Shown: piece by piece, positions 35,858-46,925 of the stretch
Numbering within the stretch: position 1 is the first letter of the stretch
Layout: the number at the start of each line of letters is the position of its first letter
Source: Flavobacterium acetivorans
GTDB lineage: Bacteria; Bacteroidota; Bacteroidia; Flavobacteriales; Flavobacteriaceae
Reading direction: 5' to 3'
Length of the DNA: 64,000 nucleotides
NCBI RefSeq assembly: GCF_020911885.1
Contig: NZ_CP087132.1
Span: forward strand, 3,348,001-3,412,000
Notes under the pieces: model-generated
What the model saw: only the letters and a program-made list of their open reading frames with translations
Told to the model about the DNA's origin: nothing
Databases searched by the model: none
Position numbers and translations under genes: made by a program

Positions 35858-37387
35858 TTAATTGTAATTAGGATTTTGATCCCAGTTTCCGTTAGCAAAT
35901 TGAATTTCTTCTATTGGTATTGGAAAAAGTTCGTTTTTTCCTGCTGTAAATCCTGGGATTTCTTGGGCCGCTTTACCAGTTCTCACTAAATCGAAGAAAC
36001 GGATCCCTTCACCTGCCAATTCTACTCTTCTCTCTGCTTGGATAAAATCAGCTAAGGCTGCTCCTGAGGCTGTAATATTGTGATCATTGTCTCCAAAAGC
36101 TCTAGCTCTTACTTCATTCAAATACTTACGAGCTAAGACATCATTTGCTGTGGTACTTTTGTTATAAGCTTCGGCAGCCATCAAAAGAACGTCAGCATAG
36201 CGAATGGCTCTATAATTATTTGGACTTGTCAATTTAACATCTCCAGCAGCTTCTGGTCTTCTCTTTCTAGGAATGTATTTTCTATTAAAATAACCCGTAT
36301 CTTGATTTTGTTTCGTGTAACTTGTACCTGGATTTTGTGCGATCCAGGCTACCATATCTAAAATGGTTACCGCTTTTCTTGAATCACCTGCTTCAAATGC
36401 ATTAACAATTTTTGGAGTAGGTAAATTAAAGTTGTTACCATCAGCATATACAGGGCCAACATATCCAAAAGGACCAGCAAAACCTACTGCAACATTCCCT
36501 TCGCTATATTGTAATTGTCCATAACTAGCTCCTTCAACATCAGTGTACTGAATTTCAAAAACAGATTCAGCTCCGTTTTCACCAGCCTCTTCGAAAATAC
36601 TTCCAAAAGGGGTCAAACCTGCGCTTATTTGCTGTGGTGTCAAATCTGTAGTTTGAATTAAATGATAACTATTAGTCCCAATTAATTTTCCAAAAGTATC
36701 TGCTGCTAGATCATATTTTTTATCGTATAAATACGCTTTTCCCAGTAAAGCTAGAGCTGCGCCGCTTGTGGCTCTCCCTTTTTGTGCAGGAATCGATGGC
36801 AAATTTTCAGCGGCATATATTAAGTCATTCTGAATAGAAGCATAGACCTCTACAACTGATGAGCGTGGTATTGAAGTTTCGTCTCCTGGAGAAAATCTTG
36901 CATCTCCTTTCATTGGGATACCTCCAAACCATTTTACCAACTCAAATTGATAGTAAGCTCTTAGAAAACGGGCTTCGGCTATAATTTTATTTTTCCCTTC
37001 GAAATCAGTTTTATCTTTGAATTCAAGGATATAATTAGCTCTTTGAACTCCTGCAAACATCCAGTCCCAAAGTTGTTTTAAATTTTCATTCACAGGACTG
37101 TGAATCATTTGGTCAATTTGTTGGTAGCCTATAACATCAGTTGGACTGTTTCCTCCGGCAAATGTGTTATCAGAGGCTATTTCGCCCATTAAAACATTAA
37201 TAAAAGTAGACTGTAATAAATCATAGGCTGCAATTACAGCATTTTCATAATCAGATTTAGAATTAAAATAATTCTCTGAATCAATCGAATATTCAACAGG
37301 ACGATCAACAAAATCATCACTACAAGAGCTAGTCATTGTAGCAAAAACAGTTATCGTTATTAGGGTAATAAATAGATACTTTTTCAT
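35858..37387 (-). CDS. SusD/RagB family nutrient-binding lipoprotein
   Basis: The 509-residue outer-membrane lipoprotein caps the SusC channel and captures glycan. The lipobox is TSSC (C22). SusD features are the N-terminal TPR-like helices (EARFLRAYYQFELVKWFGGIPM) and the C-terminal conserved block IQAERRVELAGEGIRFFDLVRTG, then ELFPIPIEEIQFANGNWDQNPNY. It lies 11 bp downstream of susC. The likely ligand is a beta-1,3-glucan, judged only from the neighbouring GH16 and GH3 genes. Confidence 0.94.
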   Translation of the reverse strand: MKKYLFITLITITVFATMTSSCSDDFVDRPVEYSIDSENYFNSKSDYENAVIAAYDLLQSTFINVLMGEIASDNTFAGGNSPTDVIGYQQIDQMIHSPVNENLKQLWDWMFAGVQRANYILEFKDKTDFEGKNKIIAEARFLRAYYQFELVKWFGGIPMKGDARFSPGDETSIPRSSVVEVYASIQNDLIYAAENLPSIPAQKGRATSGAALALLGKAYLYDKKYDLAADTFGKLIGTNSYHLIQTTDLTPQQISAGLTPFGSIFEEAGENGAESVFEIQYTDVEGASYGQLQYSEGNVAVGFAGPFGYVGPVYADGNNFNLPTPKIVNAFEAGDSRKAVTILDMVAWIAQNPGTSYTKQNQDTGYFNRKYIPRKRRPEAAGDVKLTSPNNYRAIRYADVLLMAAEAYNKSTTANDVLARKYLNEVRARAFGDNDHNITASGAALADFIQAERRVELAGEGIRFFDLVRTGKAAQEIPGFTAGKNELFPIPIEEIQFANGNWDQNPNYN

Positions 37388-37398
37388 TTTAATATGAA

Positions 37399-40300
37399 TT
37401 AAAAATTAATGTTTAAACCTAACATATACGTTCTTGGAGTAGGATAGAAACCATAATCGATTCCGCCTCCAATAGGGGCACCATTAGAAGCTCCAGGATC
37501 AAATCCTTTGTATTTTGTAAAAGTGTAAAGGTTATTTACTCCCGCATATAGGCGTAACTTAGTCATGCCAACTTTTTCTATCCAGTTTGGATTCAAAGAG
37601 TACCCTAGTTGGATATTTTGGATTCTTACATAGGACGCATCTTCTACAAAATAATCAGAAAACAAATTATTAGTTGTAGCTGCTGTGGTAACTCTAGGAA
37701 TGCTATTACTAGTTCCTTCCCCAGTCCATCTGCCTAAAACATAATTTAAACGATTGGCATCTGGTGCAATACTTTCATAATTACGAACCATATTGTTTCC
37801 TACAGAAGCAAAGGTGTACATAGAAAAATCAAGTGCTTTGTAATTAAACTGCATATTGAAACCCATTGTTGCTGTAGGGATTGGATCTCCTATATCTGTT
37901 CTGTCATCAAAATTAATTTTCCCATCACCATTGACATCAACATATCTAATATCTCCAGGAGATGCTGCTACTCCAAGCTCAACTTGAGAAGGGGCATCAT
38001 TAACTTCTTGTTGATTTTGAAAAACACCATTTGTTTTCAAACCATAAAAATACCCTATGGAATGACCTACTTCCATTCTTGAAGGTGCTTGTTGACCGAT
38101 ACCAAATGATCCACCTGCAATAAATGGTGTCCCCATGTAGGTTACGTTGTTTCTAAGAACAGTCACATTGTATCCTAAACTCATATTAAAATCGTCTGAA
38201 AAACTATTGTTGTAATTTACAGCAAATTCAATTCCTTCGTTTCTAACTGTTCCTGCATTTATCGTAGGATTTGAAGCTCCAGGAGCTTGTCCCCCTGAAA
38301 TACCTGAAACTGGAATACCTGGAATTAGCAAATCTGTTCTAGTATCAATAAAATAATCAGCTACTATATTTATTTTGTTATTAAACAAATTCATATCTAC
38401 TCCTACATCAAATTTCTTTGCCTCTTCCCATTTAAGATTCGGATTCGGAATTTGACCACTAGCGCGACCATTTACCAGAGTACCATCAAAAACATAGCTA
38501 GCTTCGCCCGTAAGCTGAGAAATGTAGCCATTATTTGGAATAGCATCATTTCCTACTATACCATAACTGCCTCTTAATTTCAAGAAATTCACAATGGATG
38601 ATTCCCCAAAAAATCCTTCATCAGAAATTACCCAACCAGCGGTTACCGAAGGAAAATAACCTACTTTATTACCTGGTCCGAATTTAGTTGAAGCATCACG
38701 TCGTATCATTCCTGATAAAAGGTATTTGCCTTTAAAATCGTATTGTAATCTCCCAAAATAAGACAACCTTCTTTCGTCATATATATAAGACCCTACAGGT
38801 ACTGTTCCCGGTGCAGGAGCCCCGTTAGCCAACTGAATATCGGCATACTCCCATGAATTATTAGGTACATCATAGCCAGTAGCAAATAAACCGTTACCAT
38901 ATTCTTTGTAAATAGTATTCCCCACTACACCTACTAGTTTATGGTTTTCAGCTATAGTTTTAGTATATGTAGCAAATAAATCAAAAGAATAGCTGTTGTC
39001 GTTAACTGCATTTTGAGAAACCGAACTACGTGTGGTATTAAACACTTTACCACTACCGTAATCTAGTATTGGAGAAAAGCTTTTTGATTCGCTATTTGCA
39101 GTCTTAAATCCAATGGTACTACTTAATACAAAGGCCGGAGTGAACTTATAATCCAATCCAAAATTCCCGTTTATTTGCTTAAAGTTATAATCATTGTAAG
39201 TATTGGCAATTTGAGCTAAAGGGTTGATCATTTCATTTCCTAAAGAACCTCCGGGAAACACTGTGAAATTACCTGATGAATCATAAGGACTAAGATTAGA
39301 TGGTGCGTTTACCGCATTTAATAGTACTGAAGCATTCCCATTTTCAGGCAAGGTTTTTCTATCAAAATAAGTATAAATCACATTTGTTTTTAACTTTAGA
39401 TTGTCAGTCACATCTGCCCCTAAAGAAACTCTTGCAGTATTTCTTAAAAATCCAGATTTTGCCTTCCCTACAATTCCTTCTTGATCTAAGTGCGAACCAC
39501 TAACAGAATACGTAATCTTGTCCGATCCTCCCGAAAACGTTAAATCATGACTAATGATAGGCACCCCTGTACTTAGCGTTTTATCCTGCCACTTTGTTCC
39601 TTTACCAAGTCCGCTAACGTTCGCATATGGAATTGTATTACCGCTATTCGCATAACTTTCATTAAGCAATAAAGCATATTCCGTAGCATTTAATGTTGGT
39701 AAAGTGCGCGAAGTTTCTTGGAAACCAGTATACGTATTATAGGCTATTTTACCTACAGAATTCTTTTTACCCGTTTTAGTGGTTACTAAGATTACTCCAT
39801 TTGCTGCGGCAGAACCATAAATAGCAGCCTGTGCATCCTTTAAAACAGTTATAGTTTCAACATCATTAGGATTCAATAGCCCCAACTCTCCAATGTACCC
39901 ATCTATGATAGTTAGTGGCTTTGCATCACCATTAGTAGCAATACCTCTAATACGTATATCTAAAGCAGCTCCTGGAGAACCTGATTGTGAAGTAACATTT
40001 ACACCTGATATTGTTCCTTGTAAGGCTTGTTCTATTTTTACAGGTTTCAATATTTCTAAGGTTTTACTATCCACAGTAGAAACTGCTCCGGTAACCTCTT
40101 TCTTTTTTTGACTTCCGTACCCTATTACTATAACTTCATCTAAAGCTTTTGAATCTTCTGATAAAGTAATATTCAAATTAGTATCAGTAGCTGTTACTTT
40201 ATATTCAAATGTTTTATATCCTATAAATGTAAAAACTACAACAGAACCGGACGGAATTCCTTTTAAAGTAAATTTTCCATCAAAATCAGTAGCGGTACTT

Positions 40301-40446
40301 TTAGTACTGTTTAAAATTTGAATGTTAACTCCTGGTATCGATAAACCAGAGTTTTTTTCTTTTACAGTTCCTCCAATATCAAAACTTTGGGCGGAACCAA
40401 AAGCGGAGAGAAATAGAAAAATAATTAATAGATAGTTCGACTTCAT
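37399..40446 (-). CDS. SusC/RagA family TonB-dependent receptor
   Basis: The 1015-residue outer-membrane transporter has a signal peptide (to about residue 19), an N-terminal carboxypeptidase-regulatory-like domain (about 22-95, DIGGTVKEKNSGLSIPGVNI), the TonB-box-like region, the plug (about 110-225, with VLKDAQAAIYGSAAANGVI) and a large barrel ending in YMLGLNINF. This is the import channel for the glucan oligosaccharides bound by SusD. It is the first gene of the structural operon, about 240 bp downstream of the regulator gene on the same strand. Confidence 0.95.
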   Translation of the reverse strand: MKSNYLLIIFLFLSAFGSAQSFDIGGTVKEKNSGLSIPGVNIQILNSTKSTATDFDGKFTLKGIPSGSVVVFTFIGYKTFEYKVTATDTNLNITLSEDSKALDEVIVIGYGSQKKKEVTGAVSTVDSKTLEILKPVKIEQALQGTISGVNVTSQSGSPGAALDIRIRGIATNGDAKPLTIIDGYIGELGLLNPNDVETITVLKDAQAAIYGSAAANGVILVTTKTGKKNSVGKIAYNTYTGFQETSRTLPTLNATEYALLLNESYANSGNTIPYANVSGLGKGTKWQDKTLSTGVPIISHDLTFSGGSDKITYSVSGSHLDQEGIVGKAKSGFLRNTARVSLGADVTDNLKLKTNVIYTYFDRKTLPENGNASVLLNAVNAPSNLSPYDSSGNFTVFPGGSLGNEMINPLAQIANTYNDYNFKQINGNFGLDYKFTPAFVLSSTIGFKTANSESKSFSPILDYGSGKVFNTTRSSVSQNAVNDNSYSFDLFATYTKTIAENHKLVGVVGNTIYKEYGNGLFATGYDVPNNSWEYADIQLANGAPAPGTVPVGSYIYDERRLSYFGRLQYDFKGKYLLSGMIRRDASTKFGPGNKVGYFPSVTAGWVISDEGFFGESSIVNFLKLRGSYGIVGNDAIPNNGYISQLTGEASYVFDGTLVNGRASGQIPNPNLKWEEAKKFDVGVDMNLFNNKINIVADYFIDTRTDLLIPGIPVSGISGGQAPGASNPTINAGTVRNEGIEFAVNYNNSFSDDFNMSLGYNVTVLRNNVTYMGTPFIAGGSFGIGQQAPSRMEVGHSIGYFYGLKTNGVFQNQQEVNDAPSQVELGVAASPGDIRYVDVNGDGKINFDDRTDIGDPIPTATMGFNMQFNYKALDFSMYTFASVGNNMVRNYESIAPDANRLNYVLGRWTGEGTSNSIPRVTTAATTNNLFSDYFVEDASYVRIQNIQLGYSLNPNWIEKVGMTKLRLYAGVNNLYTFTKYKGFDPGASNGAPIGGGIDYGFYPTPRTYMLGLNINF

Positions 40447-40685
40447 AATTTATGTTTTATGTGAATTATAAAAATACAAGCAAAACATAAGAATCTGTTA
40501 AAAAATACCTTTATATAAAATATACATCGTAAAAAAAATCGTTTTTTTTTATATGATATCAAAAAAAACACTTGATTTTACTAAGGAAAAAAGAAAGATC
40601 CATTTCGAAAAATTACAGAAAAAATAACAACTACAACGTAAATGTTGTGGTAATGTATAGGTATTATTCTTGTGTACGGGGAAAA
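40447..40685 (-). promoter_or_regulatory. regulatory gap upstream of susC
   Basis: This 239-bp AT-rich gap, with long A and T runs (about 40529-40569), separates the sensor-regulator stop from the susC start and should hold the operon promoter and operator. On the minus strand TATGTTTTG lies about 40 bp before susC, one base longer than TAnnTTTG; I do not find an exact box. Confidence 0.4.
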
Positions 40686-43487
40686 CTATACATTTAGTAT
40701 ATACTCTACAAGACCTTGTTCATGAGATAATTCCATTTTTTTCCTCAAACGGTATCTTTTTATTTCGACACTACGCACAGAAATATTCAATAATGGAGCC
40801 ACTTCTTTAGAAGACAGATTTAATCTAAGGTAGGCACACAGTTTAAGATCATTGGGCGTTAAGGAAGGGTGCAATAATTTAATTTTTTTCAAGAAATCTT
40901 TGTCGGCTCTGTCAAAAGCTTCCTGAAAAACATTCCAAGTATCATCTTTGGATATGTTTTTATTTATTGTAGAAATCACTGATTTTATACTTCTATTCCC
41001 GTCTTTATTTGTTTTTTTCAAGTCTTCTTTAATAAAAGTCAACAACTCATTCTTACTATTTAAGCTCATTGTCGAGACCGCTAGCTCTCTACTTTTAGAA
41101 TCCACATCTTGAGAAAGCTGTTCGTTTCTAATTCGCATCATTTGTTGCTCATTTTCCAATTCTTTTATCTCTAATAAAAGATTATTCTCCTCGATCAACT
41201 TTTCTTTCTGTTTGTGATAATAATTTTTATAGGCTCTATGAATATAATACCCCATTACAAAAATAAAAATGATATATATAAAAATAGCGACGTTAGTTGC
41301 ATACCAAGGCTTGCGAATTGTAAATGAATATGTGGCAGTATCATCCAAGGTTGAATTTGAAAATTTAGCTCTGACTTTGAAGGTATAATCTCCAGGTGAT
41401 AATTTTTTAAAATTCACTGTTGATTTTGTACTCCATACACTCCATTCCTCCTGTCCCCCTTCTAATACATATTGATATTCAACATTAATATATTTATTAT
41501 ATTCAGGTACAGTAAAACTGAAACTAATGTTATTATCATCAAATTTAAAATCTCCCTTTTCTCCAATAGATTGACTACTATAGGCGCTATTTAATTTATT
41601 TGTAGTAATATTAGTGATAGACACATTGTAGTTTTTAAAACTTAAATCATTAATATTCATAATATAATAGCCATCGGTTGTCCCTATAAGATAGTCAGAA
41701 CTGGACAGCTGTGATATATTTTCATACCCTAACATAGAATTAGTCAACGACGAGGGGATAGAGATTACATTTTGCTTCAGTTGGTTATTTATTTTGCTCA
41801 AGGAAAAATAATGAATATAATTCTTAGAAAATAACCAGATTTTATTAGAATTATCTACAATCAATTTCCCAGATGTATATTCGTCTTTTTCAAAAACAGC
41901 GCTTAATAACTTATCTTTTTCAAATTGCTTCGTTTTATTATTCAGCTTGAAAACTCCTTCTTTGTAGGCGTAATAAATACTATTATTAAACTTGATCAAA
42001 CTTGCATTTTTTCCCTTTTTGGGAGTTCTATAGGAGCTAAAAGAATTTACTTTTTCTAATTTATTATCTAATTGCAGCCTAAAAATACCTTTGTACTCAT
42101 GACTTACATAAATTTCATTTGTGCTTACAATTTCAAAACACTTAGACGAATAGTCAAAACCTGAAATTTTGTTTCTAAAAACCCACTGTTTATTTACTTT
42201 CTCTAATACAGAAATACCATAATAATTCCCTTGAAGTAAAAGCTCTTTTTTATAGGGAACAGTTTCAAACTGCCATGTTCCGGAAAAAGGAGATATATTT
42301 TTTGCGCTACCTTCTTCTATAATAAATGTTCCTGAATCATGTCCGCAAAATAAAGTTCCATCGTATTCAAATAAAGACCAGACTTGTCCTTTAGTTCCCG
42401 AAATGAATTTAAAAGTATCGCTACTTCGATATTTTTTGTAAAACAATCCTTGATTAGTTCCAATATATAAATTTCCTTTAAATAATTTAGAACTATAAAC
42501 AGTTCCCAGAATACCTGTATTGTCAACAAAAGCATGAATCGCTGATTGGAGATTTATACAATTTATACCGTTATCCAGACCAACCCAAAGATTTCCATCG
42601 ACATCCTCAAACAAAGACAAAGCCGTGTTATTACTCAATCCTTTACTTTGAGAAATATGATATTTTATTTTACCTACATTATCTATAATAAAAATCCCAT
42701 TAGAAACCGTCCCAATTGCAATATTACCATCTGAAAGCACCTGGCTACTATAAACACTACTTGCTAAGAGTTGGGAATCTGCTTCTGTCGAAAATTTAGA
42801 TAAATCATTCCCTATCAGTTTATAAAATCCATTTAATTGTGTTTGGATTAAAAGTCCCACATTAATTGCGGAAATATTGATTATCCTATTTTTCTGCAAA
42901 ACAGGATGGTCAGAAATTAATCGTCCCTTACCACTCTCAATTTCAAAAAGTGCTCCATCTACAGTTTGAAAATAAATAGAATTACTGGCTCTAAAAGATT
43001 TATTTATGCCTTTATCAGGTGATATGATTTTGATAGTAGCTCCTTTAGAATCATATATATAAATTCGATTTAAGGATTGGAAAATTACCCATTGGTCAAA
43101 ATTTAAAATATTCCAAAACTGCTCATCATCAAGAAGTTTATTTTTAATCGTTTGACTCAAAGAAGTGTAACTGAGTTTTCCATTAGATTTTCTTGTCCAA
43201 AAACCAAATTCCATATAGCTCCCCGTATAGACTTTACCATCAATTACTTTTACAGAACGAATAATTGTTTCATTTGGTGACAGGTACAATTCCCAGTTAG
43301 AACCATTATACTCTAGGAGTCCTTCATTGTTAGCAAAGAACAAATAATGATTTTTATCCTGAGAAATCATCCAGTTTTGATTTCCTGCACCATAGAGATT
43401 TGGTGTATATTTTACTATTGGAGGTAATTCTTGTGCAAAAATTGACAGACAGAGTCCTAAAAATAAAAAAGTAAGTTTAGTTTTCAA
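40686..43487 (-). CDS. sensor-regulator with propeller, Y_Y_Y domain and LuxR-type HTH
   Basis: The 933-residue protein has a signal peptide (to about residue 18), a beta-propeller built from two-component-regulator repeats (about 25-640, e.g. LFEDVDGNLWVGLDNGI), a Y_Y_Y domain (about 665-725), one membrane helix (about 733-749), a coiled coil (about 755-820) and a C-terminal LuxR/GerE helix-turn-helix (about 876-933, NISVRSVEIKRYRLRKKM). It has no histidine kinase or receiver. It would sense glycan in the periplasm and bind DNA in the cytoplasm, activating the susCD operon. The start is a TTG codon at 43487. Confidence 0.9.
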   Translation of the reverse strand: MKTKLTFLFLGLCLSIFAQELPPIVKYTPNLYGAGNQNWMISQDKNHYLFFANNEGLLEYNGSNWELYLSPNETIIRSVKVIDGKVYTGSYMEFGFWTRKSNGKLSYTSLSQTIKNKLLDDEQFWNILNFDQWVIFQSLNRIYIYDSKGATIKIISPDKGINKSFRASNSIYFQTVDGALFEIESGKGRLISDHPVLQKNRIINISAINVGLLIQTQLNGFYKLIGNDLSKFSTEADSQLLASSVYSSQVLSDGNIAIGTVSNGIFIIDNVGKIKYHISQSKGLSNNTALSLFEDVDGNLWVGLDNGINCINLQSAIHAFVDNTGILGTVYSSKLFKGNLYIGTNQGLFYKKYRSSDTFKFISGTKGQVWSLFEYDGTLFCGHDSGTFIIEEGSAKNISPFSGTWQFETVPYKKELLLQGNYYGISVLEKVNKQWVFRNKISGFDYSSKCFEIVSTNEIYVSHEYKGIFRLQLDNKLEKVNSFSSYRTPKKGKNASLIKFNNSIYYAYKEGVFKLNNKTKQFEKDKLLSAVFEKDEYTSGKLIVDNSNKIWLFSKNYIHYFSLSKINNQLKQNVISIPSSLTNSMLGYENISQLSSSDYLIGTTDGYYIMNINDLSFKNYNVSITNITTNKLNSAYSSQSIGEKGDFKFDDNNISFSFTVPEYNKYINVEYQYVLEGGQEEWSVWSTKSTVNFKKLSPGDYTFKVRAKFSNSTLDDTATYSFTIRKPWYATNVAIFIYIIFIFVMGYYIHRAYKNYYHKQKEKLIEENNLLLEIKELENEQQMMRIRNEQLSQDVDSKSRELAVSTMSLNSKNELLTFIKEDLKKTNKDGNRSIKSVISTINKNISKDDTWNVFQEAFDRADKDFLKKIKLLHPSLTPNDLKLCAYLRLNLSSKEVAPLLNISVRSVEIKRYRLRKKMELSHEQGLVEYILNV

Positions 43488-43639
43488 TTATTTTGGTTTT
43501 TGGTTGTAGTAAATATAAAAGTTAATAGCCAAAAAAGAACATAATTCTACCAAATAAATATACTGTAAAATTTTGCGAAATTGCTGTCTTTTTCAAAATT
43601 TAGGATTTGTTCAACCTTCTTTCTCAGCTAGAAAATGAT

Positions 43640-43647
43640 TACTTTTG
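43640..43647 (+). promoter_or_regulatory. candidate -7 box TACTTTTG
   Basis: An exact TAnnTTTG match 18 bp before the uvrA start at 43666. No well-placed -33 TTG. Confidence 0.4.
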
Positions 43648-43665
43648 TAGAAATTCATTCTTTTT

Positions 43666-46452
43666 ATGCAAGTTGACATTTCTAAAATAGATCCAAAGAA
43701 AAATATCATTATAAAAGGCGCTCAAGTACACAATCTAAAAAATGTGGACGTAGTGATTCCCCGAAACAAGCTCGTTGTAATTACCGGTCTTTCCGGTTCC
43801 GGAAAATCGAGCTTGGCCTTTGATACTTTGTATGCCGAAGGTCAGCGTCGTTATGTAGAAAGTCTATCATCTTATGCCAGACAATTTCTTGGAAGATTGG
43901 ACAAACCAAAAGTAGAATACATCAAAGGTATAGCTCCTGCTATTGCCATTGAACAAAAAGTGAATACCACAAATGCTCGATCTACAGTAGGAACTTCTAC
44001 TGAGATCTATGACTATATGAAATTACTGTTTGCGCGAATTGGGCGTACTTTTTCTCCCGTTTCTGGACAAGAAGTCAAAAAAAACACCGTAACCGATGTG
44101 GTGACCGATGTCAAAAATTTTGATCTGGACAGCAAATGGTTACTACTGGCTCCTATTCACTTAGAAGAAGGAAGAAAATTAGAAGACAAGTTAAAAGTAT
44201 TATTACAACAGGGATTTTCCAGAATTTTAGTTGAAAATCAAATGATTCGTTTAGACGAAATCGATCAACATTCATTAGATAATAAAGACATTACGCTCAT
44301 TATTGACCGAATCGTAGTCAAAGAGGAGGAGGAATTTTACAACAGACTCGCTGATGCGGTGCAAACTGCTTTTTATGAAGGAAAAGGCATCTGCTACTTA
44401 CAAGAACTAAATTCCGAGAAAAGATTTTCTTATTCCAATAATTTTGAGATGGATGGAATTACTTTTATGGAGCCAAACGTTCATTTGTTCAGTTTCAACA
44501 ACCCTTATGGAGCCTGTCCTGTGTGCGAAGGATACGGAAATATCATAGGAATCGATGCCGAATTAGTGATTCCAAATACGACTTTGTCGATATACGAAAA
44601 CGCTATTTTCCCTTGGCGTGGCGAAAGCATGAGTTGGTTTCGAGACGAACTGGTAAATCATGCCTACAAATTTGATTTCCCCATTCACAAACCGTTCTAT
44701 CAATTGACAGATGACCAAAAGGAATTGATATGGACCGGAAATAAATACTTTCAGGGGCTAAATGATTTTTTTAAAGAATTAGAAGAAAAAAATTATAAAA
44801 TTCAAAATCGAGTAATGCTTTCCCGTTACCGAGGTAAAACCAAATGTTATTCCTGCAAAGGAAAACGTTTACGAATTGAAGCATCTTATGTTAAAATCAA
44901 TTCGAAAACGGTCTCTGACTTAGTTGATTCGCCTATTAAGCATTTGGTTACTTTCTTTGCCAATATTGAATTAGATCTTTACGAAAAACAAATTGCCAAA
45001 AGATTATTAGTCGAAATCAACAACAGATTGTCCTTCTTGACCGAAGTAGGCTTGGATTACCTAACCTTAAACAGAAACTCATCGACACTTTCCGGAGGAG
45101 AATCCCAACGCATCAACTTAGCAACATCACTAGGCAGTAGCTTGGTGGGTTCGATGTACATTCTTGATGAACCCAGTATTGGTTTGCACCCAAAAGATAC
45201 AGAACGCCTTATAAAAGTACTAATATCGTTACGCGATTTAGGCAATACCGTTATTGTGGTCGAACATGATGAGGACATCATGAATGCTGCTGATATGATT
45301 ATTGACATAGGTCCTGAAGCAGGAACCTTTGGAGGAGAATTAGTCGCTCAAGGAACTTATGATGAGATATTGAAATCGACTTCCCTGACAGCAAAATATT
45401 TGAATGGAGATCTAGAGATTTCAGTTCCAAAAAAACGTAGACCTTTCAAGAATTGTATCGAAATAAAAGGAGCAAGAGAGAACAATCTGCAAAATATTGA
45501 CGTGACATTCCCGCTCGATGTACTAACGGTTATCACAGGTGTTTCAGGAAGTGGAAAGAGTACGCTTGTCAAGAAAATTTTGTTCCCAGCCATGCAAAAA
45601 AAGCTGGAAAATGTAGGTGAAAAAGCAGGACAATTCACTGAAATTAGCGGTTCTTTTTCACAAATAAAACATATTGAATATGTAGACCAAAACCCAATCG
45701 GAAGAAGTTCGCGGTCTAATCCAGTAACCTATATCAAGGCTTATGATGATATTAGAGAATTGTATGCCAAGGAAAAGTTATCCAAAATAAGAGGCTATCA
45801 GGCCAAACATTTTTCTTTTAATGTAGATGGTGGCCGATGCGAAACCTGTAAAGGAGAAGGCTCTATAAATGTTGAAATGGTTTTCATGGCCGATGTTCAG
45901 TTGCCTTGTGAAACCTGTAATGGAAAACGTTTTAAGAAAGAAGTACTCGAAGTAGCCTTTGCCGATAAAAACATCCATGATGTACTGACAATGACTATTG
46001 ATGATGCTGTTGCTTTTTTTGAAACCAACCAACAACATAAAATAACTCAGAAACTAAAACCGCTGCAAGATGTAGGATTAGGCTATGTACAATTAGGACA
46101 ATCATCGTCTACACTCTCTGGTGGTGAAGCCCAAAGAATAAAACTAGCTTCTTTCTTGGTAAAAGGAGCTACAAAAGAAAAAGCATTATTTGTCTTTGAC
46201 GAACCTACAACCGGATTGCACTTTCATGACATCAAGAAATTATTAGCTTCTTTTGATGCTTTAATTGATAAAGGCCATTCAATTCTCGTAATCGAACACA
46301 ATCTTGATCTTATAAAATGTGCCGATTGGATTATTGATTTAGGTCCTGAAGGTGGTGAAAACGGAGGTCAACTATTAGCCGAAGGTACTCCAGAAGAGGT
46401 GGTAAAAAACAAAAAGTCGATAACCGGAAAATACTTAAAAGAAAAATTATAG
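43666..46452 (+). CDS. uvrA: excinuclease ABC subunit A
   Basis: The 928-residue ATPase finds bulky lesions and loads UvrB in nucleotide excision repair. Both ABC halves are complete: Walker [10 protein letters not shown] and GVSGSGKST, signatures LSGGESQR and LSGGEAQR. Zinc-finger motifs are CPVCEGYG and CYSCKGKR in the first half, and CETCKGEG and CETCNGKR in the second. The DNA-binding insert and Walker [10 protein letters not shown] / FDEPTTGL are normal. Its length is typical. The gene is separately transcribed. Confidence 0.97.
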   Translation: MQVDISKIDPKKNIIIKGAQVHNLKNVDVVIPRNKLVVITGLSGSGKSSLAFDTLYAEGQRRYVESLSSYARQFLGRLDKPKVEYIKGIAPAIAIEQKVNTTNARSTVGTSTEIYDYMKLLFARIGRTFSPVSGQEVKKNTVTDVVTDVKNFDLDSKWLLLAPIHLEEGRKLEDKLKVLLQQGFSRILVENQMIRLDEIDQHSLDNKDITLIIDRIVVKEEEEFYNRLADAVQTAFYEGKGICYLQELNSEKRFSYSNNFEMDGITFMEPNVHLFSFNNPYGACPVCEGYGNIIGIDAELVIPNTTLSIYENAIFPWRGESMSWFRDELVNHAYKFDFPIHKPFYQLTDDQKELIWTGNKYFQGLNDFFKELEEKNYKIQNRVMLSRYRGKTKCYSCKGKRLRIEASYVKINSKTVSDLVDSPIKHLVTFFANIELDLYEKQIAKRLLVEINNRLSFLTEVGLDYLTLNRNSSTLSGGESQRINLATSLGSSLVGSMYILDEPSIGLHPKDTERLIKVLISLRDLGNTVIVVEHDEDIMNAADMIIDIGPEAGTFGGELVAQGTYDEILKSTSLTAKYLNGDLEISVPKKRRPFKNCIEIKGARENNLQNIDVTFPLDVLTVITGVSGSGKSTLVKKILFPAMQKKLENVGEKAGQFTEISGSFSQIKHIEYVDQNPIGRSSRSNPVTYIKAYDDIRELYAKEKLSKIRGYQAKHFSFNVDGGRCETCKGEGSINVEMVFMADVQLPCETCNGKRFKKEVLEVAFADKNIHDVLTMTIDDAVAFFETNQQHKITQKLKPLQDVGLGYVQLGQSSSTLSGGEAQRIKLASFLVKGATKEKALFVFDEPTTGLHFHDIKKLLASFDALIDKGHSILVIEHNLDLIKCADWIIDLGPEGGENGGQLLAEGTPEEVVKNKKSITGKYLKEKL

Positions 46453-46459
46453 TTCAAAT

Positions 46460-46759
46460 CTATTCCATATAACATTTCTCTTCAAAAGGTTCGCCATCCT
46501 CATCAATGCCTACTAATATCTTTTTGGGCTTTGAAGCCACCTGACTGATATAAATCCAAGGCACTGTCCACAAACCGAAAGTGGCGCAAAACAGCAGGAA
46601 ATTTAAATTATTATTCATCTCTTTGCCTTCTCTAAACAAAACAGAATAAGGCAAACTCTCATTAGTTTCTACTATCTTAAAACCATTATGGACTTTATGA
46701 GCGACAATATTCGAATATTTTTCTAGGTTTTTTTCTTTTGAAATCTGTGGGCTATTCAT
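46460..46759 (-). CDS. small membrane protein, unknown function
   Basis: The 99-residue protein has a soluble N-terminal half (about 1-45), one likely membrane helix (about 52-73, FLLFCATFGLWTVPWIYI) and a short acidic tail (VGIDEDGEPFEEKCYME). It is convergent with uvrA, 7 bp away. No family is recognised. Confidence 0.6.
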   Translation of the reverse strand: MNSPQISKEKNLEKYSNIVAHKVHNGFKIVETNESLPYSVLFREGKEMNNNLNFLLFCATFGLWTVPWIYISQVASKPKKILVGIDEDGEPFEEKCYME

Positions 46760-46925
46760 AATCTTCAGGGCTAACTAGTATTGTTATTCAAACATTCACT
46801 TTCTAAGTAAATAGTATTAATTACAAAATCAACATTAGCAAAAATAAAAGAACAGAATTCACTACACAATACCCACTTTTAGTGATTAACATTTATTATA
46901 TCAAAAAATAATAATCACTAAAAAC

